Source: a virus. From it: 50,366 bases of DNA. The DNA lies in the IMG/VR virus record IMGVR_UViG_3300047369_000561, positions 1 to 50,366 of that record, one strand, 5' to 3'. Below, in pieces: positions 16,973 through 25,528 of the stretch. Every line of letters starts with the position of its first letter. The stretch's first letter is position 1. A model generated the notes under the pieces. That model made no database searches. It saw only the letters and a list, made by a program, of their open reading frames with translations, and was not told the origin of the DNA. The translations under genes were made by a program, and so were the position numbers.

Positions 16973-17251
16973 TTGGACGGACGCGAAGCCAAAGAACTTG
17001 TGAAGGCGCTCGAGAAACTTCGAGACAGCCAAGGTTGGAAAGACCTGACCCGCATCATGAAAGCCGAGGCCGTCGAGGCGGCACTCAAACTCGGCGACAA
17101 CCCGAACATGACGGTCGCGCAAATGCACTTCTGTCGTGGAGCAATCGCCAGCACCAAGGCGTTGCTCGCCCTACCGGATGCTCGCATCCAACAACTCGAA
17201 AACGAACTGGCCCTAATGGACGCTACGGCTTCCGCTAAACAGTCTCGCTAA
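16973..17251 (+). CDS. small helical protein of unknown function, TTG start
   Basis: A 92-residue helical charged protein. The reading frame starts with TTG immediately after the endolysin TAA, with only a weak ribosome site, so coupled re-initiation is likely. The next in-frame ATG would remove 28 residues. It contains one Cys and no domain I recognise. It lies between the endolysin and the scaffold gene. Its size and helical nature could suit an assembly factor, but nothing shows it. Confidence 0.55.
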   Translation: MDGREAKELVKALEKLRDSQGWKDLTRIMKAEAVEAALKLGDNPNMTVAQMHFCRGAIASTKALLALPDARIQQLENELALMDATASAKQSR

Positions 17252-17272
17252 GGCCGGACAAGGAAAACAAAA

Positions 17273-18286
17273 ATGGCTAACGACGACATCGACCGCCTCG
17301 CCCAGATGGGCGGCATCCCTGCGCCTCAACAACAGAGCGCTCCTTCCCCCACCGACAATCGTGAAGCAATCGAAGCTGCTGCTGCCCCGAAGACCGAGGC
17401 AGACAAGGCCAAACAGCCCGCAGTAGAGATGAGCGAGAACGAGCAAATCTCCAAGATGTTCTCCATCAAGACCGCCAACGGCAAAGAGCGCAATCTCACC
17501 GAGGAGCAAATCGCTTCGACGCTCAGCCGCTACAGCGACCTGAACTTCAAGAACATGCAGAACAAGCCGATCCTCTCGGCAGCAGAGCGTCTCATGTCCG
17601 AGCGTGGCATGACCCCCGACCAGATCGGTGAGGCCATGATGGCCGTGGCTCAAGCACAAGAGCGCAGCCCCGAGATGGGCCAGCAAACCCAAGCGCCCAA
17701 CCAGCCCGGTCAGACCGACAACCCGACCGCCAGCAACATGCAAGTCTCAGACGACATGCTCAAGCGCTGGGAAGACGAGAACTCCGCCAGCCTGCCACCG
17801 GGTTACAGCGACATGCTGCGCCAGCAGGCGAGCATGTCTCAGCAGTTTGGGCAGATGAACCAGATGCTGCCTCAAATCCTGCAAGCCGCTCAGGGCGTCA
17901 CCCAAGCGGCCCAGCGCACGGGCCAAGCTCAGAACGCTGACCAGCAGCAGATGATGAACCAGCAACTGGCCATGAACCTCGACCGCGCCCAGCAGGAAGC
18001 TGGCCTCCCTGACGATGCGGCGAACGACTTCATGACGTTCATCACCGAGCGCGACCACCTCGTTGAAGAGTTGGTAGACCCGGACCTCGCTGTTCGCCTC
18101 GCCCGTGACTACGCGGCGATCCGCAACCAGCCGGAGATGGAACAGCTCCGCCGCGCCAACCAGCGCCGCCAAGCCTTCACGGGCTCCATGGGTGGCGTGG
18201 CCACCTCGACTCCGTCTGAAGCTCAGGCACCCTCGACCATGGACAGCATGATCGACAGCGCAATGAACCAGCGCTTTAACCAGTAG
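17273..18286 (+). CDS. capsid scaffolding protein
   Basis: Guides capsid shell assembly and is normally lost before or during packaging. The 337-residue protein is rich in Gln, Ala, Met and Glu, predicted helical and disordered, with a basic C-terminus as in P22 and T7 scaffolds. It lies directly before the major capsid gene, the usual place. An AGGAAAACA ribosome site precedes the ATG. The family has no catalytic motif, and assignment is by composition, size and position. The Gln-rich 170-260 region is likely coiled coil. Confidence 0.75.
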   Translation: MANDDIDRLAQMGGIPAPQQQSAPSPTDNREAIEAAAAPKTEADKAKQPAVEMSENEQISKMFSIKTANGKERNLTEEQIASTLSRYSDLNFKNMQNKPILSAAERLMSERGMTPDQIGEAMMAVAQAQERSPEMGQQTQAPNQPGQTDNPTASNMQVSDDMLKRWEDENSASLPPGYSDMLRQQASMSQQFGQMNQMLPQILQAAQGVTQAAQRTGQAQNADQQQMMNQQLAMNLDRAQQEAGLPDDAANDFMTFITERDHLVEELVDPDLAVRLARDYAAIRNQPEMEQLRRANQRRQAFTGSMGGVATSTPSEAQAPSTMDSMIDSAMNQRFNQ

Positions 18287-18295
18287 GGAAGACAG

Positions 18296-18332
18296 GCAGT
18301 GCGGGCATATGTTTTACATGCGCCCGTACTGC
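18296..18332 (+). promoter_or_regulatory. strong hairpin in the leader before the major capsid gene
   Basis: The segment 18296-18311 pairs with 18317-18332 over 16 positions, with two G-T wobbles and one mismatch, and a 5-nt loop TTTTA. No T run follows, so it is not a standard terminator. It could be an RNase III or other RNA-processing site that shields the capsid mRNA. Function is inferred. Confidence 0.5.
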
Positions 18333-18366
18333 TCACTCCCGGCGCTACGGCCCCATCAGGAACGCA

Positions 18367-18436
18367 GGACGACACTCGAGACGGATAATCCTCGAGCCGA
18401 TCCAAACGTAAACAGTCAACCCTGATGGAGTAAATC
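18367..18436 (+). promoter_or_regulatory. GGACGACA late element, copy E (before major capsid gene)
   Basis: GGACGACA at 18367-18374 lies 70 bp before the capsid ATG. It is followed at once by CTCGAG (18375-18380), a 10-nt loop holding GGATAATC, and CTCGAG again (18391-18396). Unlike most copies it is not next to a stop codon, lying 80 bp after the scaffold gene. TGATGGAG near 18422 gives the ribosome site. Confidence 0.5.
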
Positions 18437-19657
18437 ATGGCTGCAATTCAAGGTATGCGCGGGACCGGCCAGTTTGATGCCGATCACCGCCCGAAAAACT
18501 ATCGCGAACTCTTCACATTGCTCGAGCCCAATGGCAACGCGCCGTTGAACGCTATGCTTGCAATGGGCTCGTCAAGTTCAACCAATGATCCAGAATATAA
18601 GAATTTCCGTGATGCTCTACCCGAGCGTCGCGTAACTGTTCACGCGATCACTGGTACTGCCGCTTCTGGGACTGCCATTACAATCATTGGCGATGACAAC
18701 AAGTTTGTCGTTCCGGGCACCATCCTCGTGAACTCTGGAACTGGCGAAGTAATGCGAGTGTCCACTTCAGCCGAGGGCACTGTCACCATCAACAGCGTAG
18801 ATGTGACCAAGAACGACCTTGGCGTTGTTCGTAACGTCGGCGCTGGTGCAGCTCAAGACGTGACGGCAGCGGATGTCTTCTTCATCGCTGGTCATGCGGC
18901 GGCTGAAGGCGCGTCCACTCCAACGCCAATCTCGTTCGACGCGTCGGTCGAGAGCAACTACACGCAAATCTTCCGTACTGCATTCAGCGTGACCAACACG
19001 TTGAACGCTACCTATCTTCGGACTGGTAACAAGGAAGACGAGCAGCGCACCAAGGCGTTGAAGCTCCACATGAGCGACATCGAACGTGCCATGATTTTCG
19101 GCAAGAAGTCCGAAACTAATGGCGACACCTCAACTCCTTTGCGGACCACTGGTGGCTTGATCGAAAGCATCACCAACAAAAAGGACGCAAAGGAAGATTA
19201 CGCAACCGTCGGCGGTAATGGCGTAATCACCGAGGCTGAGTTCGATATGCTTCTCATCGAGGACATCTTCAAATACGGCAGCAATCAGAAGATTGCTTTC
19301 GTTGGTCCTCGTGTTGCTGGCCTGCTTCAGCAGATCGGTAAAAACCGTTTCCAGCCTACGCAGGTTCAGGGAACGTATGGCGTCAACTTGACCCGCTACC
19401 AGACCTTCGCAGGGGACTTGCTCGTGCATTTGCACCCGCAATTCCGTCAGCTTAGCCACATGCACCAGAGCATGCTGGTCGTGGACTTCCCTGATCTTGA
19501 GTACCGTCACCTCGATGGTCGCGATACTCAGCTCTTGGAAAATCGTCAAAACAACGACGAAGACCTCGTCAAGCACGAGTACCTCACTGAGTGTGGGCTC
19601 GAAATGAAGCAAGACCTGACGCACGCGTACATCACCAACTGGGGTGCGCTCGCGTAA
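18437..19657 (+). CDS. major capsid protein, SU10/DUF5309 type
   Basis: Builds the icosahedral shell. The 406-residue protein begins AAIQGMRGTGQFDADHRPKN and continues with a Leu-rich segment and an acidic loop, the recognisable start of the SU10-like (DUF5309) capsid family. Central residues about 70-145 form a Thr/Val/Gly-rich insertion, and the C-terminal half carries HK97-fold-like features. It has its own leader with a late element and is followed by an intrinsic terminator, the expected set-up for a highly expressed protein. Its codons differ from its neighbours, with more CGT and GTT, which fits selection for expression. Confidence 0.92.
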   Translation: MAAIQGMRGTGQFDADHRPKNYRELFTLLEPNGNAPLNAMLAMGSSSSTNDPEYKNFRDALPERRVTVHAITGTAASGTAITIIGDDNKFVVPGTILVNSGTGEVMRVSTSAEGTVTINSVDVTKNDLGVVRNVGAGAAQDVTAADVFFIAGHAAAEGASTPTPISFDASVESNYTQIFRTAFSVTNTLNATYLRTGNKEDEQRTKALKLHMSDIERAMIFGKKSETNGDTSTPLRTTGGLIESITNKKDAKEDYATVGGNGVITEAEFDMLLIEDIFKYGSNQKIAFVGPRVAGLLQQIGKNRFQPTQVQGTYGVNLTRYQTFAGDLLVHLHPQFRQLSHMHQSMLVVDFPDLEYRHLDGRDTQLLENRQNNDEDLVKHEYLTECGLEMKQDLTHAYITNWGALA

Positions 19658-19661
19658 GCGA

Positions 19662-19669
19662 GGACGACA
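19662..19669 (+). promoter_or_regulatory. GGACGACA late element, copy F (between capsid and adaptor genes)
   Basis: GGACGACA lies four bases after the capsid stop codon and 74 bp before the next ATG. Here an intrinsic terminator (19694-19722) sits between the octamer and the gene. If the octamer were simply a promoter, its transcript would meet the terminator at once, so this copy is informative for telling a promoter from an RNA-level signal. Confidence 0.45.
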
Positions 19670-19693
19670 CCTCCACCCGCCGAATGGCAGAAC

Positions 19694-19722
19694 GGGGGCT
19701 GGGTAATCCAGCCCCCTTTTTT
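19694..19722 (+). terminator. intrinsic terminator after the major capsid gene
   Basis: A perfect 9-bp stem GGGGGCTGG (19694-19702) and CCAGCCCCC (19708-19716) with a 5-nt loop, followed by six T. This is the clearest rho-independent terminator in the structural region and would lower expression of the adaptor and hub relative to the capsid. Confidence 0.9.
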
Positions 19723-19735
19723 GTTGGGAAAGACA

Positions 19736-19990
19736 ATGACCGCAAAAAGCACCAGCCGCGCCCTCAAGATCAAGAAGGCACCCGAGGCAAAAGCCGAGGC
19801 AGCTCCCAAAGAACAGTCTCATGTAATCTTCCGAACCTCAGCACGACAAACCCATGAGTTTGAAGTCATGGGCATCCGTGGCATCCGTGGTCGAGACGGG
19901 CGCGTGACATTCGCCGTCCCCGCTGACAAAGCCGACAGCTTCGGGAGACACGCTCACGTAACATCTGGTCGAGTGTCCCGCGTTGGCTAA
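19736..19990 (+). CDS. small basic protein between capsid and adaptor genes
   Basis: An 84-residue protein with a Lys/Ala-rich N-terminal third (probably disordered) and a beta-rich rest containing a duplicated GIRGIRGRDGRVTF segment. I do not recognise a family. The ATG at 19736 follows GGGAAAGAC, a fair ribosome site just after the terminator. Its end overlaps the next gene by 8 bp. Its position suggests a minor head protein, decoration protein or head-completion factor; this is inference. Confidence 0.65.
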   Translation: MTAKSTSRALKIKKAPEAKAEAAPKEQSHVIFRTSARQTHEFEVMGIRGIRGRDGRVTFAVPADKADSFGRHAHVTSGRVSRVG

Positions 19991-20462
19991 CGACAGCTTC
20001 AACCCCCAGCTCTCCGCCGCAGCTACCTCGCCGCTCGAGACGCTCGCGCGCCAAGCGTTACGCCGCTACGGCGACAACGCTGCTGGTGTGGTCGAGGCCG
20101 AGGCGCTGCTCATGTTCATCGAGCTCGCGAACCTCATTGTCGATGACTTCCGCATGCACCCTTATGGCACCTCCCTCGACCACCTCGTCGATTATTATCA
20201 TAGCCTTCAGGACGCTCGCGCCATCCCCGACAACATCTTGGTTCAGGGTTTGCTCTTCCAGTACGCGCTGCAACAAGCCGACGAGCGGATGCAGCTCTAC
20301 TCTGGCCAATACTACAAGACGCTCAACACCGAGATGCTCCGGCGCAAGGATGGCATGAAGCGCTACAAGTTCATCCCGACAGACGGTGGTTCGTCACCTG
20401 AAGCGAGCACGTCGGACTTCAACGCGAGTACGGGTCAGCTCAACGATGACAACCAAAGTTAG
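19983..20462 (+). CDS. head-to-tail adaptor protein (P22 gp4 / T7 gp11-like by position)
   Basis: A 159-residue, mainly helical protein with a TTG start inside the previous gene. Residues 18-120 are a run of helices with conserved aromatic/Asp features (ANLIVDDFRMHPYG) and a C-terminal acidic polar tail. Adaptor rings of podoviruses, which extend the portal, have this size and helical build and lie just before the hub gene, as here. The assignment is positional plus fold impression. The stop overlaps the hub gene start by 17 bp, so the pair is coupled. Confidence 0.65.
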   Translation: MANDSFNPQLSAAATSPLETLARQALRRYGDNAAGVVEAEALLMFIELANLIVDDFRMHPYGTSLDHLVDYYHSLQDARAIPDNILVQGLLFQYALQQADERMQLYSGQYYKTLNTEMLRRKDGMKRYKFIPTDGGSSPEASTSDFNASTGQLNDDNQS

Positions 20463-21936
20463 CACCAGCAAACGCACGAACCTCGTCGGCTACCAGTCGT
20501 TTACGGGGCTCGACAGTTCGCGTGACCTGTTCAACCAAGACACGGGGGACAACCAGTCTCTCCACGTCCTCGAGAATGCTTATTCTGATTTCCGAGGCCA
20601 GCTCGTCCGAGTTGGCCCAGGTTCTTACCGTTTCGGGGACGGCGTTGTCCGTCACGCGATCCATTACGACACCAACACGCTTGTCACCGTGTCCGAATAC
20701 AACGATGGCCTGCACCTTCAGAGCGAGCAGGGCTTCGCCTACGACTTTGTTTACCCTCGCTCGGCGGTTGTGAGCTCGACGATCTTCAACAGACAGATCA
20801 TGCTGACTGCTCGTGGCCTCGCACCAACCATATTCAACGGGAAGAAGTTCGCGCCTTCCAAGTCTAGCGCTGCCACCGTGGCCCTCCCGGCGTTCTGCAC
20901 TACGGTGCAGCAACGCCTGTGCATTGCAGGCGTTGCGGCCTCTGACACCGTGGTCATGATTAGCGCCGCTAACGACCTCGACCGTTTCTTCGGCGACGAG
21001 GCGGTAGACGCAACGAGCCCTCTGCGCGCTGCCAACATCGACATCGGCAACCTTCTCGGCACCGCAGACAAGATCACGGGCATCAGCTCGTTCGAGACTG
21101 ACAAGCTCTGCATCTTCACGAATGACCGTGCCTTCGTTTACAAAATCGACCCGGACGTAACGCTGTGGGAACTCCAGACAGAAGCCTCGGCCACCTACGG
21201 CTGTGCCAGCCACAACACGATCAAGGAGGCGGGCAGCGACCTGCTGTACTGCTCCCGGTCGGGCATTCACGCGCTCCGTCGTGTAACAGACAACGGTCTG
21301 CAAATTGCGTCGGTGAACCTCTCCGAGCAAATCGACCAAATATACCGTGAGCTGTTTACTGCCGTGGACGACCCGCAGCAGATCACAGCGGTCTGGGATC
21401 AAGACGAAGGCCAGTACCACGTGTTTTTCCCGGTCGGCAAAACGGGCAGCTACAAACAGTTGACCATGACCGTCAACTTGGGTGGCGAAGGTGCGAGCAC
21501 GAGCTTCTCCACGGGAGACTTTCTCAACGCATCATGCGGGGCCACCCTCGGGGGCAGTCTCGTGTTTGGCACCAAGCGCGGCACCTACGACATCGCTAAG
21601 GTTGAGAGCATAGAGGGCGCTATGCCTGACGTGCGGATCGAGACGCCTGTTTTATGGATGGGGCCGTTCGACACGCACAAGCAGGCAAAGAGCATAATCA
21701 TCCAAGCCTTCGGCGACGGCGAGCTGACCATCACCGCCATCGACGATCAAAACAGAGACAAGTGGCAGACGACCGTCATGCTGACGGACGAGGACGACGA
21801 TGGCAGGCGCACTGTGCCATTACAACGGCAATATGAGCGCCCCATGTCGATCCGCTTCCGTGGGCTCCGCTTTAAGTTCGCATACACAGGGACTGGGCTT
21901 TTCCGCATCATTGGGTTTGCGGTTGAGCTCACTTAG
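20446..21936 (+). CDS. tail hub / DNA-stabilisation protein (P22 gp10-like)
   Basis: A 496-residue, beta-rich protein. It begins with a short basic stretch and GLDSSRDLFNQDTG, followed by many short strands with Gly/Asp turns and a YCSRSGIHALRRV segment of the kind I associate with gp10-type hub or tail-nozzle proteins. These form a beta-propeller-like ring below the adaptor and hold packaged DNA. The ATG at 20446 is preferred over upstream starts because it lies in the overlap with the adaptor gene. The following gene is a fibre, which would dock on this hub. Confidence 0.75.
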   Translation: MTTKVSTSKRTNLVGYQSFTGLDSSRDLFNQDTGDNQSLHVLENAYSDFRGQLVRVGPGSYRFGDGVVRHAIHYDTNTLVTVSEYNDGLHLQSEQGFAYDFVYPRSAVVSSTIFNRQIMLTARGLAPTIFNGKKFAPSKSSAATVALPAFCTTVQQRLCIAGVAASDTVVMISAANDLDRFFGDEAVDATSPLRAANIDIGNLLGTADKITGISSFETDKLCIFTNDRAFVYKIDPDVTLWELQTEASATYGCASHNTIKEAGSDLLYCSRSGIHALRRVTDNGLQIASVNLSEQIDQIYRELFTAVDDPQQITAVWDQDEGQYHVFFPVGKTGSYKQLTMTVNLGGEGASTSFSTGDFLNASCGATLGGSLVFGTKRGTYDIAKVESIEGAMPDVRIETPVLWMGPFDTHKQAKSIIIQAFGDGELTITAIDDQNRDKWQTTVMLTDEDDDGRRTVPLQRQYERPMSIRFRGLRFKFAYTGTGLFRIIGFAVELT

Positions 21937-21944
21937 GAGACGCC

Positions 21945-23621
21945 ATGAGCCGCCTACGCCAGCTACGACCATACGAGTACGGCTCCAGCACAGCCGTACA
22001 GACCGAGTTCGAGAGCATTGTGCGCTATCTACAGAGCGCAGAGGTGGGTGGCCAGACCCTCGCCGAGACGATGGCCAAGATCACGGACGCCAACGGCAAC
22101 CTTTCTAGCAACGTCGAGCTGCGCAACAGCGGCACTGGTGGCATTGAGTACCGCGTTGGCGAGTACACCTCCGCCACCGCCGGGTGGACCTCCCTCGTTT
22201 CTGCTGCTGACCTGCGTGGTCCAGCCGGACAGACGATTGGTCAGATCGGAGCGCCGATTTTCAACAGCCGCGTTGACTACACGGTTGTGTCCATAGCCCC
22301 CACGCCAGCAGACAACACAAAGCTCACCTCAGGCCAGACGGTCATCAACTACGCTTACGCCGCCACGGACGAGCTTCTGGTCTACAAGGACGGTGCTCTG
22401 CTCCAGCCGACCAGCGACTACACCACGCAGACGGCAGGCAACAACGGTACGGGCACTGTGACCTTGTCCACGGGCGTGAGCTCCAGCACCAACCTGACCA
22501 TCTACAAGGTCCGTGCGTCCGCCGTGACGAACTTCCGGCGCATCGACGAGACCAGTGGCTCCGCTCCGAAAACGCAGATCGACTTCACCCTCGAGGACAC
22601 AACAGAGATCATGGTCTTCGTTGCTGGTATCCTCTACCGCGAGCCAGATGACTACACCCGAGACGTGCCGAACAACCGCATCCTCCTCGCCGACGGAAAC
22701 GCGATCCCGGCGAACACCAACTTCTCGGTCATCACAGTCGAGGACGCAGCCGTCCAGACTGTGAGCGGCGTGATGATGGAGAGCGCGTTCACTGATGGTA
22801 CGACGGGCCTCGTGCCTTTCTCCAAGATCGGCATCAACGACGGGGGTATCCCGCAGGCCAAAGTGGCCACTCTCACCACCGACCTTGCCGCTCGGGCCAA
22901 GCTGTTCATCGACCCAAGCACCGCCGACCTCCAAGCAGGCACAGTCAACGACAGCTTCTACAGGCGCACGGTCGGTGGGGCGACCGAGGTCGTCTATTAC
23001 GACGGCACCAACAGCATCGTCCTGAACCCCTCATCAACTCTCCCCTCGGCCAGCTCGACCGATGCGAACAAGGTTGTCCAAGTCGCGTCAGACGGCAGCT
23101 TCAGCCTCGGCACTGTCGATCTATCGGGCTACCTCGACGGCGATGACAAGCAGGTCGCGAACGGCGTGGCCGCGCTTGACAGCGCCGCTGACATTCTCTT
23201 CTCCCAGTACGCCTTCACAGGCACCAACAGCCTGCTGAATGGTTTCCACGCTGGGCCTCGCATCGAGTTCTACTACGACAAGCTCGAAATGCTGAACGGC
23301 GCAACTGACGGTGTGATCGCCGATGGCCCCTATCGTGTGCAGCGTTTCCTCGGGCAGCACTTCCAGATCGTGGGCATGGAGGTCCGGTGCTCCAGCGGCC
23401 AGTGTAACGTCCAGCTCAAAGTAGGTGGGAGCCTCGTCGGGCCATCGCCTCTCCCGGTCGGAACTGCTGCGCAGTTCCACGATTTCGGCGCGAGCAACTA
23501 CGTCACCATCGACAGCCGACTTACCACGTCAGTCCTCCTTGAAGCCAATGTAACAGGTGCAGCCAACTCGCTCTCGAAGCTGGAGATCGTCCTCAAGACA
23601 GTCTTGTTGGAGAACAACTAA
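21945..23621 (+). CDS. tail fibre protein 3 (main fibre next to hub) with N-terminal anchor module
   Basis: A 558-residue fibre with an AGGAGA ribosome site 9 bp after the hub. Residues 1-90 begin RLRQLRPYEYGSST and continue VRYLQSAEVGGQTLAE, IEYRVGEY and GWTSL; it shares the latter elements with fibres 1 and 2 but has a different leading segment. Residues 110-260 contain a beta-rich Thr/Asp domain of the kind seen in T7-like fibre necks (FRRIDETSG, ITVEDAA). The C-terminal 150 residues form a beta-sandwich-like tip (RIEFYYDKLEM). Its location beside the hub suggests it is the primary fibre, with the distant copies as branches or alternatives. Confidence 0.8.
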   Translation: MSRLRQLRPYEYGSSTAVQTEFESIVRYLQSAEVGGQTLAETMAKITDANGNLSSNVELRNSGTGGIEYRVGEYTSATAGWTSLVSAADLRGPAGQTIGQIGAPIFNSRVDYTVVSIAPTPADNTKLTSGQTVINYAYAATDELLVYKDGALLQPTSDYTTQTAGNNGTGTVTLSTGVSSSTNLTIYKVRASAVTNFRRIDETSGSAPKTQIDFTLEDTTEIMVFVAGILYREPDDYTRDVPNNRILLADGNAIPANTNFSVITVEDAAVQTVSGVMMESAFTDGTTGLVPFSKIGINDGGIPQAKVATLTTDLAARAKLFIDPSTADLQAGTVNDSFYRRTVGGATEVVYYDGTNSIVLNPSSTLPSASSTDANKVVQVASDGSFSLGTVDLSGYLDGDDKQVANGVAALDSAADILFSQYAFTGTNSLLNGFHAGPRIEFYYDKLEMLNGATDGVIADGPYRVQRFLGQHFQIVGMEVRCSSGQCNVQLKVGGSLVGPSPLPVGTAAQFHDFGASNYVTIDSRLTTSVLLEANVTGAANSLSKLEIVLKTVLLENN

Positions 23622-25516
23622 TGGCAGCGCGCAAAAGTTATTATGGCTTCTCGATGCTACCGTCTGGGTATGAGCAGCGCTCGAACTACGGCTACAACCC
23701 GACCTCGGGCAGCTACATTTATAAGAACAACATGGGCCAGCAGATGCTGGACGCCCCGTGGCTGGAAAAGCCCACCCAGTTTTCAGGCACGAACTTCTCG
23801 GGCAACTCAAGCCAGCAACGTGGCAGCAAGCAGCCCTCTCCCCGCGTCCAGCAGACCATGCAAAATCAAGGCATTCAGATCACCCCTGCTGGCAACCGCA
23901 ACGCCAGCAATCAGATCAGCATCACGGGCGGAACTGGCCCCACAAACAACTCGAACCAGAACAATTCCAGCGACCAAGTCAGCTCGAACAACAACTCGAA
24001 CAGCTTCGGCGGCTTCGACATGGAAGCCTTCCTGCAATCCCAAGCGCAAGCGCAGCAGGCCGCAGCAGAACGAGCGCAGCAGGAAGCGAAAGAACGTCTC
24101 CAGCGCGAGCTGCAAGGCCAAGCGGGCGCGCTCGTGGGCATGTCATCTGGCTACGGGATCAACGACGCGAGCCAGATCAACTCAGCCCTCGGGCAACTCT
24201 ATGGCCTCCAAGGGCAAGCGGCAGGTTCAGGCATCTCGATGGGCAACGTCGATGGCGCGATCAACCAGCTCAAAGACCTGCTGTCCCGTCGATCCTCTGA
24301 GCAGAACCGCTACGAAAAGTTCGTAAACGACTTCAACTCCAGCGCCAGCCAAGCTGGCAACTATGGCGTGAACGACCTCGACGCGATCAACGCCGCCGTG
24401 AACCAGTTTCAGGGCTACCAGTCTGGCGCGACAGGCTTTAACTCAGACCTCAACGTAGACACAGGCTTCCTTCAGAGCCGTTCCGGCGGCATCCTCGCGC
24501 AGCTTCAGCGCACCCTCGACGAGCGTTCCCGGCAGCAGGGCGTTGTAGACGACACCCGCGCTGGGCTCGAGGACTTCATCGGCAACTTCGGCAACGCTTA
24601 CCAAGCGGTAGACTACCGAGACGCGGACCAGATCAACGCGCTCGAGAGCCAGCTCGACCCAATCAACTCCGGCAAGATCGACGGCATCGACCTCAACTTC
24701 GACTTCTCCGACCTCGGCGAGCAAACGGGCGGCTTCATGGACATGCTCAGCAACCTCCGTGGCCAACGTAGTGATGACCTCGATGACTACGGCAGCGGCC
24801 TTAGCGAGCTTGCTGCCAGCCTCGGCGGTTACTTTGGTGGTGGCCAAACCCTACCCGATGGTTCGCCTGCCGACTCAACGATGCCGATCCCAGAAGGGAT
24901 CATCGACGACAAGCCCATCCCAGATGGCATGCCCCAAAACACCATGCGCGACATCCAAAGTGCCCGTGAGGTCTACGACCTGCGCGACCAGTACCTCGAG
25001 GCGCAGCGCGACTTGGACAACTACGGCTCTGGCGAGCGCGTAAACAAGTTCCGCGAGCAGCTCTTTGCACTCAACAACCAGTACGCGGACGTTAGCGATG
25101 CCCTTAACGAGCGCCAAGAAGGCATCGAGGGCCGAGCCCGTACTTTCGTTGACGAGCTCATGGGCATGGGCCTGACTGACATGAGCCAGTTGGGCGAGCT
25201 CGAGGGGAGCTACAACGCGCTTATGGGCGACCGCAACAAGTTTGACGCACGCCAATCTGACGACGAACTCAGAGAGGCCATGCAGTACATGGGCCAGCAG
25301 CGTTCTCGCCTCCAGCAAGAGCAAGCAGACCGGGACCGCAACGCTGAACGCGAACGCCAGATGGGCGGCAACACCGTTATGACGCCAGCCTTCGCGAGAC
25401 AGTTCATGAACGATGCCGAGTATCAGGCGTTCCTCGCCTCGCTCGGCGAAGCACGCGACGGCCCATCCGGCGCAGCGGCGGCAACCAGCTTCGCCCGCTC
25501 GCTCGGGTTGGCGTAA
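23621..25516 (+). CDS. internal virion / ejection-type protein with tandem repeats
   Basis: A 631-residue protein. Residues 1-130 are Asn/Ser/Gln-rich and low complexity, and residues 130-175 are a Gln/Ala/Glu coiled coil. From about 175 to 410 three diverged units of roughly 85-90 residues follow, each with a GINDASQIN- or GVNDLDAIN-like segment and a closing LQRTLDERSRQQ-like helix. A similar unit may recur near 510-560. I know no named family. Its position between the main fibre and large helical proteins fits ejection proteins (P22 gp7/gp20/gp16, T7 gp14-16). It shares its first base with the last base of the fibre stop. Confidence 0.65.
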   Translation: MAARKSYYGFSMLPSGYEQRSNYGYNPTSGSYIYKNNMGQQMLDAPWLEKPTQFSGTNFSGNSSQQRGSKQPSPRVQQTMQNQGIQITPAGNRNASNQISITGGTGPTNNSNQNNSSDQVSSNNNSNSFGGFDMEAFLQSQAQAQQAAAERAQQEAKERLQRELQGQAGALVGMSSGYGINDASQINSALGQLYGLQGQAAGSGISMGNVDGAINQLKDLLSRRSSEQNRYEKFVNDFNSSASQAGNYGVNDLDAINAAVNQFQGYQSGATGFNSDLNVDTGFLQSRSGGILAQLQRTLDERSRQQGVVDDTRAGLEDFIGNFGNAYQAVDYRDADQINALESQLDPINSGKIDGIDLNFDFSDLGEQTGGFMDMLSNLRGQRSDDLDDYGSGLSELAASLGGYFGGGQTLPDGSPADSTMPIPEGIIDDKPIPDGMPQNTMRDIQSAREVYDLRDQYLEAQRDLDNYGSGERVNKFREQLFALNNQYADVSDALNERQEGIEGRARTFVDELMGMGLTDMSQLGELEGSYNALMGDRNKFDARQSDDELREAMQYMGQQRSRLQQEQADRDRNAERERQMGGNTVMTPAFARQFMNDAEYQAFLASLGEARDGPSGAAAATSFARSLGLA

Positions 25517-25528
25517 GGAGAACAGGAC

